36,934 nt of DNA from Oceanospirillaceae bacterium. GTDB lineage: Bacteria; Pseudomonadota; Gammaproteobacteria; Pseudomonadales; Balneatricaceae. Below are positions 1 to 8,368 of this stretch, piece after piece; position 1 is the first letter of the stretch, and each line of letters opens with the position of its first letter. The notes under the pieces are model-generated. The model was not told where the DNA came from. It worked only from the letters and a program-made list of their open reading frames with translations, and did no database searches. Location of the stretch: assembly GCA_003523085.1 (NCBI GenBank), contig DPHD01000021.1, positions 67,066 through 103,999 of the forward strand, written 5' to 3'. The position numbers and the translations under genes were made by a program.

Positions 1-83
1 GTTATTGTTTTGCTTGTATTTAGCCCTGAGTTTACCTAGTATCAACTGGCTTATACTTCACTCTAAAGACACCGAACCCACCT

Positions 84-863
84 ATGTTGATTGTCCTATC
101 GCCTGCGAAAACATTAGATTTTGAAACACCGGTCACCACTGCGCTGGCCAGCCACAGTGATTACTTAGCAGAATCCCAAGGGCTGATTGACATACTTGCG
201 CCCATGGCAAGCCATGAAATAGCGCAACTTATGGGCCTTAGTGACAAACTATCAGCACTCAATACTGCTCGCTTTGGCAGTTGGCAAACGCCCTTCAGCC
301 CCGACAATGCTAAACCTGCAGTCATGGCCTTTAAAGGGGACGTCTATACGGGGTTAGAAGCCGACACCCTAACCCATGAACAACTGCTATTTAGCCAGCA
401 ACACCTACGCATACTGTCTGGTTTATATGGTTTGTTACGACCTATGGATTTGATTCAGGCCTACCGCCTAGAAATGGGCACTAAGTTGCCCAACCCTGCG
501 GGTAAAGATTTATATGCCTACTGGGGCAATAAACTTACCGACGGGCTCAACCAGCAGCTCGCACAACAAACCAACCCCGTGTTGGTTAACCTAGCGTCAA
601 ACGAATACTTTAAAGCGGTGAAAACCAAACAACTCAATGGCAAACTCATTACCCCAGTGTTTAAAGATTACAAAAATGGCAACTACAAAATCATTAGTTT
701 TTTTGCTAAAAAAGCCCGCGGCATGATGACAAAATACATCATTGAGAATCAAATTACGCAGGTGGAGCGAATAAAGGACTTTGCCACAGCGGGCTACTAT
801 TACAGCGCACAACAAAGCAATGAAAAGCAGTGGGTGTTTTTAAGGGATCAGCCGGCTAACTAA
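84..863 (+). CDS. yaaA: YaaA family peroxide stress protein
   Basis: This 259-residue protein matches the YaaA/DUF328 family along its whole length, beginning with the characteristic N-terminus MLIVLSPAKTLDFETP and ending near the family's usual size. In E. coli YaaA is a cytosolic, OxyR-induced protein that lowers intracellular free iron during hydrogen peroxide stress and binds DNA; that role is taken from the family, not seen here. The family motif SNEYFKAV and the late GYYY segment are present. The first ATG is used because the conserved N-terminus starts there; the upstream Shine-Dalgarno match is poor. It converges on the yqaA gene, and the two stop codons overlap by 4 bp. No OxyR site was recognised in the 83 bp available upstream. 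Confidence 0.93.
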   Translation: MLIVLSPAKTLDFETPVTTALASHSDYLAESQGLIDILAPMASHEIAQLMGLSDKLSALNTARFGSWQTPFSPDNAKPAVMAFKGDVYTGLEADTLTHEQLLFSQQHLRILSGLYGLLRPMDLIQAYRLEMGTKLPNPAGKDLYAYWGNKLTDGLNQQLAQQTNPVLVNLASNEYFKAVKTKQLNGKLITPVFKDYKNGNYKIISFFAKKARGMMTKYIIENQITQVERIKDFATAGYYYSAQQSNEKQWVFLRDQPAN

Positions 864-1300
864 ACCACTAAGTACCATAACACACCGTAGCGGACGCCTT
901 TGCCCAGCAAAATAACGCCCAAGCTACGCACTTTAGGCCAGCCGAGGTAACCCGCCGCCAAACAGAAACCATCGCCAATCACCGGCAGCCAGCTTAGCAG
1001 CAACAACCAAGGTCCGTGACGATGCAACTGATTTACAGCCTTGGTTGACAGCGAAAAAGCCCGCAACCAAGGCCACTTAGAAGCCCGCGTTGGCGCACCT
1101 TTAATGCGCCAACGCGCTAGCAAGCCACCCATTACAAAGGTGACCACAGCACCGAGCGTATTGCCGGCGGTGGCCATCATCCATAACCACACAGCGTGTT
1201 CTGGCTCAGTTGCCAACAAACCCACAAATAGAATTTCCGAGCCGCCAGGCAACAAGGTTGCTGCCAGAGCGCTGTATAGAAACAATCCCAACCAGGTCAT
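860..1300 (-). CDS. yqaA: YqaA family inner membrane protein (DedA/SNARE-associated superfamily)
   Basis: This 146-residue, strongly hydrophobic protein resembles E. coli YqaA, a small member of the DedA/SNARE-associated (VTT) membrane protein superfamily. Recognisable family segments are the N-terminal SATLLPGGSE-like stretch (here AATLLPGGSEILFVG), the TAGNTLGAVV segment, and the later LLLSWLPVIGDGFCLAAGYL with its conserved Pro, Gly and Asp. About four membrane segments are expected. Larger DedA proteins are linked to lipid scrambling and membrane homeostasis, but no reaction is established for YqaA. The start is 3 bp beyond the sbcB stop, so it is probably co-transcribed with sbcB. Its 3' end overlaps yaaA by 4 bp on the opposite strand. 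Confidence 0.85.
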   Translation of the reverse strand: MTWLGLFLYSALAATLLPGGSEILFVGLLATEPEHAVWLWMMATAGNTLGAVVTFVMGGLLARWRIKGAPTRASKWPWLRAFSLSTKAVNQLHRHGPWLLLLSWLPVIGDGFCLAAGYLGWPKVRSLGVILLGKGVRYGVLWYLVV

Positions 1301-1303
1301 ATG

Positions 1304-2758
1304 CTAACTCATGGGATAAATGGACTCTGCATACATATGCAGCTCTTCGAGAACGGCAATACTTGCTGGGTCGCTTGTGCTTTGGCCTAACGCATTGAGT
1401 TCGTTGGCAAAAACATCGAAGGTGCGCGCACCCGAGGCCTCGGAATCAAGCAACCGTTCGGCCCTAAACGCCTCCCACGCTTGCATTTCATCGGTAGTTA
1501 ACTGGTCCGGGTAGTTGCGGGCCTTAAGGCGAAACAACATGGCTTCTAGGCGGCTATCTTTAAAACTAAACTCGGCATCATTCCAAGTTTCAGGACTTTG
1601 CTGGTGTACTTTCTGCATGAGTTTGCGGTCGTGATCACTAAAAAACCCACCCCCATACAAACCCGCATCTGGGTCTACTGGGGGAAATTCCGGTCGATTG
1701 CCAAACGCTTCTAACAAGGCTTGTCGTAAACCATCATCCCCTTGCAAATAATTCAGGTGTGCTTGGCAGCGACTCTTGTCGATACCAAACTGCTGGGCCT
1801 GCTCATCGGCCAAGGTTTGTAATGGCGCCACTACGGGGCAGCGATTGACATGAATTTCTTTGACGGCTGGCCGCACCGCATTGGCAGGCAACTGGTCTTT
1901 TCGACTAAACATGAGCGCTTGCAATTGCGCTACCGAATAGCCCTGCCACTGGCGCGGATCTTGACGTAAGTCAAACACCAGCACGCCGTTGCTATTGCTA
2001 GGGTGTTTGGCAAAGGCACCCACCAACGACAAGTACCCTTGCTTACGGCCATACATACCTGAGACATGTAATATTGGTTTACGCATCTGTAAGTCTAGCT
2101 GACCCCACACTTGGGCCTTATGCTTCAACTGAAACACGTAATTAAACAATCTCGGCTGCGCCTTTTTGACCAGCCGCGCCAATTCGATGGTGGCCCTTAC
2201 GTCGGCCAAGGCATCATGGGCATTGGCATGTTCAATGCCATTGGCGGGCGCCAGTTGATCTAACTTTAGCACCAACTCATTATTTTCATTGCGCGGCCAA
2301 TTAATACCTTCTGGGCGGATGGCGGAGGCTGTGCGCACTAGATCGATCAAATCCCAGCGGCTATTACCGCCCTGCCATTCACGGGCATAGGCGTCAAACA
2401 AGTTGCGATATAAACCAAAACGCGTGAACTCGTCGTCAAAACGAAGGCTGTTGTAACCTAAACTGCAAGTACCGGGCTGGCTCATTTCGGCGTTAATACG
2501 CGCCATAAACTCAACTTCGGGCAAACCTTCTTCGAGGGCTTTTTGGGGCGTAACACCCGTCACCAAGCAGGCTGCCACAGAAGGCAGGTAATCGTCGGCT
2601 GGCCGGCAATACCACATCATGGGTTCGCCGATGGGGTTAAACTCTAGATCGGTACGAATGGCGGCAAACTGTGAGGGGCGATCCCAACGCGGGTCCAGAC
2701 CAAAGGTTTCATAATCATGCCAAAGCAAGGTTTGAGTTTGGTCGGGTTGATAGGCCAC
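1304..2758 (-). CDS. sbcB: Exodeoxyribonuclease I
   Basis: The 484-residue product is exonuclease I, which degrades single-stranded DNA 3' to 5' and acts in recombination, mismatch repair and frayed-end processing. The DEDD exonuclease domain opens with the ExoI motif WHDYETFGLDP; the catalytic Asp15 and Glu17 lie in it. Further family blocks are YNSLRFDDEFTR, HDALADVRATI and the C-terminal SH3-like and helical regions (VFDLRQDP, LKARNYPDQL). Length is normal for the family (E. coli 475). The start codon is GTG, chosen because an ideal AAGGAG lies 6 nt upstream (2765-2770) and the conserved N-terminus follows. It lies 34 bp after gcvT and 3 bp before yqaA, an arrangement compatible with one transcript. 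Confidence 0.95.
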   Translation of the reverse strand: MAYQPDQTQTLLWHDYETFGLDPRWDRPSQFAAIRTDLEFNPIGEPMMWYCRPADDYLPSVAACLVTGVTPQKALEEGLPEVEFMARINAEMSQPGTCSLGYNSLRFDDEFTRFGLYRNLFDAYAREWQGGNSRWDLIDLVRTASAIRPEGINWPRNENNELVLKLDQLAPANGIEHANAHDALADVRATIELARLVKKAQPRLFNYVFQLKHKAQVWGQLDLQMRKPILHVSGMYGRKQGYLSLVGAFAKHPSNSNGVLVFDLRQDPRQWQGYSVAQLQALMFSRKDQLPANAVRPAVKEIHVNRCPVVAPLQTLADEQAQQFGIDKSRCQAHLNYLQGDDGLRQALLEAFGNRPEFPPVDPDAGLYGGGFFSDHDRKLMQKVHQQSPETWNDAEFSFKDSRLEAMLFRLKARNYPDQLTTDEMQAWEAFRAERLLDSEASGARTFDVFANELNALGQSTSDPASIAVLEELHMYAESIYPMS

Positions 2759-2792
2759 GCTGGGCTCCTTAGTTAAAACACCAGCAACTCAG

Positions 2793-3914
2793 CTAGCGGT
2801 GATAGGTTTGTTCTACAAACGGCATTTTACACACTCTGCAAGGCAATTGCTTGCCTCGAACCAAAGCAAAAACCTGGGTATCTACAACAGCGTGTTCGCT
2901 GTCCACATAACCCATGGCTAAAGGAGCGCCAAGACTGGGTCCAAATCCGCCGGAGGTGACTGTACCAATCACACTGCCATCGGCTAGCACTAACGACACG
3001 CCTTCTCTGACGGGGGCCTTGCCTTCAGGCAACAAGCCCACTCGGCGACGAGCAGGACCATTAGCCATTTCGGCCAGAATAACCTCGGCACCTGGGAACC
3101 CCCCTGCACGATCACCACCTTCACGACGGCTCTTTTGTATGCCCCAAACCAAATTAGCCGAAACCGGTGTCGTGTCCGTGTTGAGGTCGTGGCCATAGAG
3201 ACATAACCCAGCTTCCAAGCGTAATGAATCACGTGCGCCTAAACCAATCCACTGCACTTCATCAAACGCTAACAAAGCAGACGCCAACGCCTCTGCACGG
3301 TCATTGGCCACAGAAATCTCGAACCCATCTTCACCGGTATAGCCTGCACGGCCAATAAAACAAGGGTGACCTAAAATAGCCACTGGGCGGGCATCCATAA
3401 AGCGCATATCGATAACTTCTGGCGCTAGTCTGGCCAACACTTCTGCCGCTTTAGGACCCTGCAATGCGAGCAAGGCGCGATCATCCAATACCTCTAGCTT
3501 AATATCATCGGCAAAATGAGATTGCATATGGGCAATGTCTTGCGCCTTACACGCCGCATTCACTACCACAAAAAAATGATCTCCAGCATTGGTGACCATC
3601 AAATCGTCCAAAATGCCGCCCTGGTCGTTGGTAAAGAAACCGTAGCGTTGACGGCCAGTGGCTAAATTGAGGTAGTCTGCTGGGATCAGGCTTTCTAAAG
3701 CCAGTGCTACGGCGTCCATAGAAGGCCCTGTAATACGCACTTGACCCATATGAGACACGTCGAACAAACCGGCAGCGGCGCGACAATGTAAATGCTCCTG
3801 CTTAACGCCCATGGCATACTGCACCGGCATATCGAACCCAGCGAAAGGAACCATCTTGGCTCCTGCCTCTAGGTGCATGGAATAAAAGGGGGTGGTTAAC
3901 AAGGTTTCAGACAT
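2793..3914 (-). CDS. gcvT: Glycine cleavage system T protein (aminomethyltransferase)
   Basis: GcvT takes the aminomethyl group from the lipoyl arm of GcvH, transfers the methylene carbon to tetrahydrofolate and releases ammonia. The 373-residue reading shows the family N-terminus TPFYSMHLEAGAKMVPFAGF, the AAGLFDVSHMGQV block, the folate-binding YTGEDGFEIS region and the LRLEAGLCLYGHDL motif. The C-terminal barrel ends with the usual VxxxPFV segment. The open frame extends 18 codons further upstream, but those residues are not conserved, so the ATG at 3914 is preferred. A good promoter with an embedded palindrome lies about 55-80 bp upstream. The gene is transcribed away from the XRE-cupin regulator, gcvH and gcvP, so the glycine cleavage genes are split over at least two transcripts. 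Confidence 0.96.
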   Translation of the reverse strand: MSETLLTTPFYSMHLEAGAKMVPFAGFDMPVQYAMGVKQEHLHCRAAAGLFDVSHMGQVRITGPSMDAVALALESLIPADYLNLATGRQRYGFFTNDQGGILDDLMVTNAGDHFFVVVNAACKAQDIAHMQSHFADDIKLEVLDDRALLALQGPKAAEVLARLAPEVIDMRFMDARPVAILGHPCFIGRAGYTGEDGFEISVANDRAEALASALLAFDEVQWIGLGARDSLRLEAGLCLYGHDLNTDTTPVSANLVWGIQKSRREGGDRAGGFPGAEVILAEMANGPARRRVGLLPEGKAPVREGVSLVLADGSVIGTVTSGGFGPSLGAPLAMGYVDSEHAVVDTQVFALVRGKQLPCRVCKMPFVEQTYHR

Positions 3915-3967
3915 GGGGCTGCTCGCTGTTATAGTTATCAAAACACTAGAAAGTGTAAACAACGGCA

Positions 3968-3996
3968 ATTATAAGCAAGTTTCCTATAGGAAACAA
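3968..3996 (-). promoter_or_regulatory. Predicted sigma70 promoter of gcvT
   Basis: On the minus strand TTGTTT (3991-3996) and a perfect TATAAT (3968-3973) are separated by exactly 17 bp. Transcription would start near 3961, giving a leader of about 47 nt before the gcvT ATG. The spacer is almost filled by a palindrome that also overlaps the -35 box, a typical repressor position. Confidence 0.7.
3979..3994. promoter_or_regulatory. Palindromic operator candidate GTTTCCTATAGGAAAC
   Basis: A perfect 16-bp palindrome overlaps the -35 element and most of the spacer of the gcvT promoter. A degenerate copy, TTTCCTATTGGCTA (4811-4824), shares 11 of 14 bases with the core and lies at the other end of the regulator gene. 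The adjacent XRE-cupin protein is the natural candidate to bind both; that link is inference. Confidence 0.6.
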
Positions 3997-4070
3997 ATTT
4001 TCTTTCAATTAACCTCGCAGAACGTCGAACAAAGTCCATTGATGGGTAAATTACATCCTACTCAGCGTCG

Positions 4071-4694
4071 CTATCGAGCCACTATCCACAATACCAGCGC
4101 ATCCTCTTCACTTAAGCTTACCAGCGCATGGCCCATATTGGCATCGTAGTACATGCTATCGCCAGCCACCATAGGCACTGGTTCGTAAAACTCGGTGTAC
4201 AAGGCGACCTCACCTTCTAATACCAACAAAAACTCTTCGCCCTCGTGCCGCACCCAATCACAAAAATCGTCAAAACTACGGGCCCTAACACGGGTTTTAA
4301 AGGGCACCATTTTTTTGCGTGCCAAATCGGTTGATAGCAATTCGTGCTCATAGGTACTGGTAGGATGGGGTGTACCCTCACCCGCTTTAGTCAGCACCCG
4401 TCGCCCTGAAGCCATGGCTTTACGGGGCTTTGCGAACAGCTGCGGGATATCTATTTGCAAACCATTGGCCAACTTTTGCACTGCTGTAAAGGTAGGGGAG
4501 ATTTGTTCGTTCTCTATTTTCGACAAGGTTGACCTGGCTAGGCCTGTCTTTTGGCTCGCCTCCTCCAGCGTCAAACTCAAACTCTGGCGAATTTCCCGTA
4601 AGCGCTTACCTAACTGTAGCGGCTCTACGTTAGTTTGTAAGCCAGAACCCGATTCAATTTTTAGTTCGGGCATATCAGGTTGTTCTTTGGACAT
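4071..4694 (-). CDS. XRE family transcriptional regulator with C-terminal cupin domain
   Basis: The 207-residue protein has an N-terminal helix-turn-helix of the Xre/Cro type (about residues 28-82, including LGKRLREIRQ and GLARSTLSKIENEQISPT) and a C-terminal cupin fold (about 140-205, with HEGEEFLLVLEGEVALY). Proteins of this design (PuuR, SutR relatives) usually sense a small metabolite through the cupin. The gene lies between gcvT (downstream, same strand) and gcvH (divergent), so a regulatory role in glycine cleavage is likely but unproven. The ATG at 4694 is chosen over upstream in-frame codons, which would add about 29 non-conserved residues from TTG; ribosome binding is weak for all candidates. 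The predicted operators flank the gene on both sides, suggesting autoregulation. Confidence 0.85.
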   Translation of the reverse strand: MSKEQPDMPELKIESGSGLQTNVEPLQLGKRLREIRQSLSLTLEEASQKTGLARSTLSKIENEQISPTFTAVQKLANGLQIDIPQLFAKPRKAMASGRRVLTKAGEGTPHPTSTYEHELLSTDLARKKMVPFKTRVRARSFDDFCDWVRHEGEEFLLVLEGEVALYTEFYEPVPMVAGDSMYYDANMGHALVSLSEEDALVLWIVAR

Positions 4695-4804
4695 GAGTAT
4701 CTCGTTAACGATGTGGGTTGAACAGTCTAAAGCTATGCTACCACGAGCAACATAGGGCGTCATGCAATTAACAAGACACAAAGCACAGCAACATACTTTT
4801 GGAG

Positions 4805-4824
4805 ATAATATTTCCTATTGGCTA
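4805..4824 (-). promoter_or_regulatory. Putative regulator -10 box with operator-like half palindrome
   Basis: Reading on the minus strand, an operator-like CCAATAGGAAA stretch runs directly into TATTAT (4805-4810), a reasonable -10 for the XRE-cupin gene; a weak TCAACA lies 18 bp upstream. The plus-strand form TTTCCTATTGGCTA (4811-4824) resembles the palindrome in the gcvT promoter. It also lies just upstream of the proposed gcvH promoter, so one site could serve both directions. Confidence 0.45.
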
Positions 4825-4829
4825 ATTTG

Positions 4830-4858
4830 TTGATTGAAATGAACCAAAATGATATCCT
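4830..4858 (+). promoter_or_regulatory. Possible gcvH promoter
   Basis: TTGATT (4830-4835) and TATCCT (4853-4858) are separated by 17 bp. Each hexamer matches the sigma70 consensus at four of six positions. The predicted leader to the gcvH ATG is about 65 nt. I saw no glycine riboswitch consensus in it. Confidence 0.4.
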
Positions 4859-4931
4859 AGCCGCCAGTCAAGATCAGAATGTTTTTTGATGTTCTTCTAC
4901 TTCATTATTAACCACTACAGGAAACCCAATC

Positions 4932-5324
4932 ATGAGCAATATTCCTGCTGAATTGTATTACACCGAATCTCACGAATGGCTTGCAGACAATGCCGATGGT
5001 ACTGTCACCGTGGGTATCACCCACCACGCCCAAGAACTACTTGGCGATGTGGTATTCATTGAAGCTGCCGACCTTGGTCGCCAACTCGATGCAGGCGAAG
5101 AATACACCGTGATCGAATCGGTGAAAGCAGCATCAGACTCCTATGCGCCTGTAGCCGGTGAGATTATCGCCTTTAATGAAGCTTTAGAAGATGCCCCAGA
5201 AACCGTCAACGAAGATCCCTACGTTGAGGGCTGGGTAATGAAACTCAAATTGGCGCCAGACGCTGATCTGAGTGAGCTACTTAATGCTCAAGCCTATGCC
5301 GATTTAGTCGCTAGCGAAGACTAA
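4932..5324 (+). CDS. gcvH: Glycine cleavage system H protein
   Basis: This 130-residue lipoyl carrier shuttles the aminomethyl intermediate between GcvP, GcvT and the L protein (dihydrolipoamide dehydrogenase, not in this window). The family N-terminus YYTESHEWL, the GITHHAQELLGDVVFIE block and the lipoylation motif VIESVKAASD are clear; the modified residue is Lys65. Length is typical (E. coli 129). The ATG is preceded by AGGA in a suitable position. It is followed after 77 bp by gcvP on the same strand, with a strong hairpin in between, and is divergent from the XRE-cupin regulator. Confidence 0.97.
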   Translation: MSNIPAELYYTESHEWLADNADGTVTVGITHHAQELLGDVVFIEAADLGRQLDAGEEYTVIESVKAASDSYAPVAGEIIAFNEALEDAPETVNEDPYVEGWVMKLKLAPDADLSELLNAQAYADLVASED

Positions 5325-5341
5325 GCGCCTGACTCCTATTA

Positions 5342-5370
5342 CACAAAGCCCGTCTTGCACGGGCTTTGTG
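5342..5370 (+). terminator. Intercistronic hairpin between gcvH and gcvP
   Basis: CACAAAGCCCG (5342-5352) and CGGGCTTTGTG (5360-5370) form a perfect 11-bp stem with a 7-nt loop. The bases that follow (CGTTATTC) are only partly T-rich, so it may be a partial terminator or an RNA-stabilising 3' structure rather than a full stop. It would allow more GcvH than GcvP to be made. Confidence 0.6.
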
Positions 5371-5401
5371 CGTTATTCATCGCTCCAAGTGAGGATACCC
5401 A

Positions 5402-8293
5402 ATGTCCGTAAACACCCCCATTGCAGATTTGTTACAAACTAACGATTTTATTAAGCGCCACATAGGCCCTAGCTCGACCGATAATTCGACCATGCTGAGC
5501 CATCTAAACGTGGCTAGCATCGACGAATTATTGGATCAAACGGTGCCAGACAGCATCCGCCTAGACCAGCCGCTTAATTTGCCACGCTCACAATCGGAAG
5601 TAGACACGTTAGCTCAACTTAAGGCCATGGCTAGCCAAAACACGGTTAATGTGTCTTGTATTGGTATGGGTTACAGCAACACCTTGGTGCCCAATGTTAT
5701 TTTACGTAATGTCATGGAAAACCCTGCTTGGTATACGGCCTACACGCCCTACCAACCAGAAATTGCGCAAGGTCGTTTAGAAGCGCTACTTAATTATCAG
5801 CAAATGATCATGGACCTCACAGGCATGGAATTAGCCAATGCCTCTTTGCTTGATGAAGCCACCGCAGCGGCCGAAGCCATGGCATTGTGCAAGCGTGCCA
5901 ACAAAAAGAAGAGTGTGACCTTCTTTGTTGATGAAAATACCCATCCACAAAACCTATCGGTAATGCGTACCCGTGCCGAATACTTTGGCTTTGACATTGT
6001 CACCGGCAACCCCGCCACGGACCTCGGCCAGCATGATGTGTTCGGCGTCATGGTGCAATACCCCGGCAGTAACGGCGATATCTGTGACTTAAAAAGCATC
6101 GTTGATGCCGCCCATGAACAAAAGGCACTAGTGGCAGTAGGCGCCGACATAATGAGTCTGGTGTTATTACAATCACCAGGTCAACTAGGCGCTGATGTGG
6201 TGTTTGGCTCGAGCCAACGCTTTGGTGTGCCCCTTGGTTTTGGTGGTCCCCACGCCGCCTTCTTTGCTAGCAAAGACAAATACAAACGCTCTATTCCTGG
6301 GCGCATCATCGGTGTATCCATCGACACCAAAGGCAAACCTGCCTTACGTATGGCTATGCAAACGCGTGAGCAACATATTCGTCGTGAAAAGGCCAACTCA
6401 AACATCTGTACGGCCCAGGCCCTATTGGCCAACATGTCGTCGTTTTACGCGGTGTACCACGGCCCCGCAGGCTTGCGTACCATCGCCAGCCGTATTCAAC
6501 GATTAACCGCCATCTTGGCTGCTCAATTAGACACTTTAGGGTTTCCAGCCAGTAACCAGCGCTTCTTTGATACTTTGACCTTGGCCACTAACGGCCAACA
6601 AGCAGCGATCTATCAACGCGCCCTAGACGCGGGTTATAACTTACGTAAAGTAGGTGATGACGAGCTGGGCATCAGCCTTGATGAGACCACTCAAGTCAGC
6701 CACCTGCAAACCCTGCTCAACATTTTTGCCGGTGCTCAGGTCGAGTTTGACTTAGCCGCTACCGACCAACTGTGTAGCAGTATCAACATGGGTATGGCGC
6801 CCGAGCTATTGCGCCAAGACGCTATTCTAGAACACCCTGTATTTAACAGCCACCACAGCGAAACCGACATGTTGCGCTACTTGAAGAAACTGGAAAACAA
6901 AGATTTCTCCTTGGTGCACGGCATGATCCCACTAGGTTCATGCACCATGAAACTCAATGCTACGGCACAAATGGCAGCCGTAACTTGGCCAGAATTTGCC
7001 CACATGCACCCGTTTGCGCCCGTTGAACAAACCAAGGGTTACATGGCCTTAATTCGTTCCTTAGAAGCGCAGCTTGTAGAAATCACCGGTTACGATCGTG
7101 TCTCTATGCAACCCAACTCAGGGGCTCAAGGTGAGTATGCGGGCTTAATCGCTATCCGCAAATACCAAGCCAGCCTCGGCCAAGGTCACCGTAACATTTG
7201 TATCATCCCTAGCTCGTCCCACGGTACTAACCCTGCCAGTGCAGCCATGGTAGACATGAAAGTTGTGGTGGTGGGTTGTGATGAGTTAGGTAACGTCAAC
7301 GTTGAAGAATTGCGTGCCAAAGCCGAACAACATGCCGACCAGCTATCTTGCTTAATGATTACCTACCCATCAACCCATGGTGTGTACGAAGAAAGCATTG
7401 TTGAAATCTGCGAAATCATTCACACCCATGGCGGCCAAGTTTACATGGACGGTGCCAACATGAACGCTCAGGTAGGTATCAGCAAACCAGGCCTTATTGG
7501 TTCGGACGTGTCCCACCTTAACCTACACAAAACCTTTGCTATTCCCCACGGCGGCGGCGGCCCAGGCATGGGACCTATTGGTGTAAAAGCACACCTAGCA
7601 CCCTTCTTACCTAACCACCCAGTGGTGCCAGTACATGGCGACGATAATGGTAACGATGCGGTGTCGGCAGCGCCCTATGGCAGTGGTTCTATTTTGCCTA
7701 TCTCATGGGCCTATATTAACTTGTTAGGCTCTGAAGGTTTGCAACAATCCACTGCTCAGGCCATTGTTAACGCTAACTATATGGCTTCCCGCCTAAGTGA
7801 GCACTTCCCTATTCTGTATCAAGGCCGCAATGATCGGGTCGCCCACGAATGTATTATTGATATTCGCCCATTAAAAGAAACCACTGGTATTAGCGAAGAA
7901 GATATTGCAAAACGTTTGATGGACTATGGTTTCCATGCGCCAACTATGTCCTTCCCAGTGGCGGGCACCTTAATGATTGAACCAACGGAATCAGAACCAA
8001 AGCGTGAGATTGATCGCTTCTGTGACGCCATGGCCAGCATCCGTGGGGAGATTGCTAAGATCGAAGTCGGCGAATGGAGCCCTAAGCACAATCCATTAAA
8101 AATGGCGCCCCACACGCAAACCGACTTAGCCAGCCACGGCTGGAATCGAGGCTATTCACGCACCGTGGCCGCCTTCCCATCGCCGGCCACCTTAGATGCC
8201 AAGTTCTGGCCTACGGTTAACCGTATCGATAACGTCTACGGCGACCGTAACTTAGTGTGCTCCTGCCCACCGATGGAAGCCTACGAAGACTAG
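5402..8293 (+). CDS. gcvP: Glycine dehydrogenase (decarboxylating), P protein
   Basis: The 963-residue PLP enzyme decarboxylates glycine and loads the aminomethyl group onto the lipoyl arm of GcvH. It is the full-length, single-chain form with two homologous fold-type I halves. N-terminal markers include FIKRHIGPS and YTPYQPEIAQGRLEALLNYQ. In the catalytic half, LGSCTMKLNA, SHGTNPASA and SHLNLHKTFAIPHGGGGPGM are present, and the PLP-binding residue is Lys710 in the LHKTF motif. Length agrees with E. coli (957). The ATG is preceded by a GAGG element. It is the last gene of the gcvH transcript; downstream lie a 42-bp perfect palindrome and a smaller hairpin before the convergent marR-type gene. 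Confidence 0.97.
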   Translation: MSVNTPIADLLQTNDFIKRHIGPSSTDNSTMLSHLNVASIDELLDQTVPDSIRLDQPLNLPRSQSEVDTLAQLKAMASQNTVNVSCIGMGYSNTLVPNVILRNVMENPAWYTAYTPYQPEIAQGRLEALLNYQQMIMDLTGMELANASLLDEATAAAEAMALCKRANKKKSVTFFVDENTHPQNLSVMRTRAEYFGFDIVTGNPATDLGQHDVFGVMVQYPGSNGDICDLKSIVDAAHEQKALVAVGADIMSLVLLQSPGQLGADVVFGSSQRFGVPLGFGGPHAAFFASKDKYKRSIPGRIIGVSIDTKGKPALRMAMQTREQHIRREKANSNICTAQALLANMSSFYAVYHGPAGLRTIASRIQRLTAILAAQLDTLGFPASNQRFFDTLTLATNGQQAAIYQRALDAGYNLRKVGDDELGISLDETTQVSHLQTLLNIFAGAQVEFDLAATDQLCSSINMGMAPELLRQDAILEHPVFNSHHSETDMLRYLKKLENKDFSLVHGMIPLGSCTMKLNATAQMAAVTWPEFAHMHPFAPVEQTKGYMALIRSLEAQLVEITGYDRVSMQPNSGAQGEYAGLIAIRKYQASLGQGHRNICIIPSSSHGTNPASAAMVDMKVVVVGCDELGNVNVEELRAKAEQHADQLSCLMITYPSTHGVYEESIVEICEIIHTHGGQVYMDGANMNAQVGISKPGLIGSDVSHLNLHKTFAIPHGGGGPGMGPIGVKAHLAPFLPNHPVVPVHGDDNGNDAVSAAPYGSGSILPISWAYINLLGSEGLQQSTAQAIVNANYMASRLSEHFPILYQGRNDRVAHECIIDIRPLKETTGISEEDIAKRLMDYGFHAPTMSFPVAGTLMIEPTESEPKREIDRFCDAMASIRGEIAKIEVGEWSPKHNPLKMAPHTQTDLASHGWNRGYSRTVAAFPSPATLDAKFWPTVNRIDNVYGDRNLVCSCPPMEAYED

Positions 8294-8307
8294 TCACTAG
8301 CTCAACT

Positions 8308-8349
8308 CTTTGTTTTAGTGATGAACTCGAGTTCATCACTAAAACAAAG
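8308..8349. repeat. 42-bp perfect palindrome between convergent genes
   Basis: Two 21-bp arms meet without a spacer at CTCGAG (8326-8331); the left arm starts CTTTGTTTTAGTG and the right arm is its exact reverse complement. Transcribed from either side it would fold into a long, AT-rich stem. It lies between the 3' ends of gcvP and the MarR-type gene, so a bidirectional terminator role is the simplest reading, although the stem lacks the usual GC-rich base. Confidence 0.8.
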
Positions 8350-8362
8350 CCTTCGTAAAGGC
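8341..8362 (-). terminator. Rho-independent terminator of the MarR-type gene
   Basis: On the minus strand GCCTT-TACG-AAGGC (8349-8362) forms a short stem with a four-base loop and is followed at once by TTTGTTTT. The stem is only 5 bp, but the position, 7 bp after the stop codon, is right. The T tract is part of the right arm of the large palindrome. On the plus strand the same stem is followed by TGCATTTT and could help end gcvP transcripts. Confidence 0.55.
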
Positions 8363-8368
8363 TGCATT

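Noticed and set aside
4695..4781. Longer N-terminus of the XRE-cupin regulator
   Set aside because: It would begin at TTG and add residues that do not resemble the family, overlapping the proposed regulatory region.
4695..4931. Possible glycine riboswitch upstream of gcvH or in the gcvT leader
   Set aside because: I could not find the conserved glycine-aptamer core in either leader by eye, and both leaders look short for it. A covariance-model search would be decisive.
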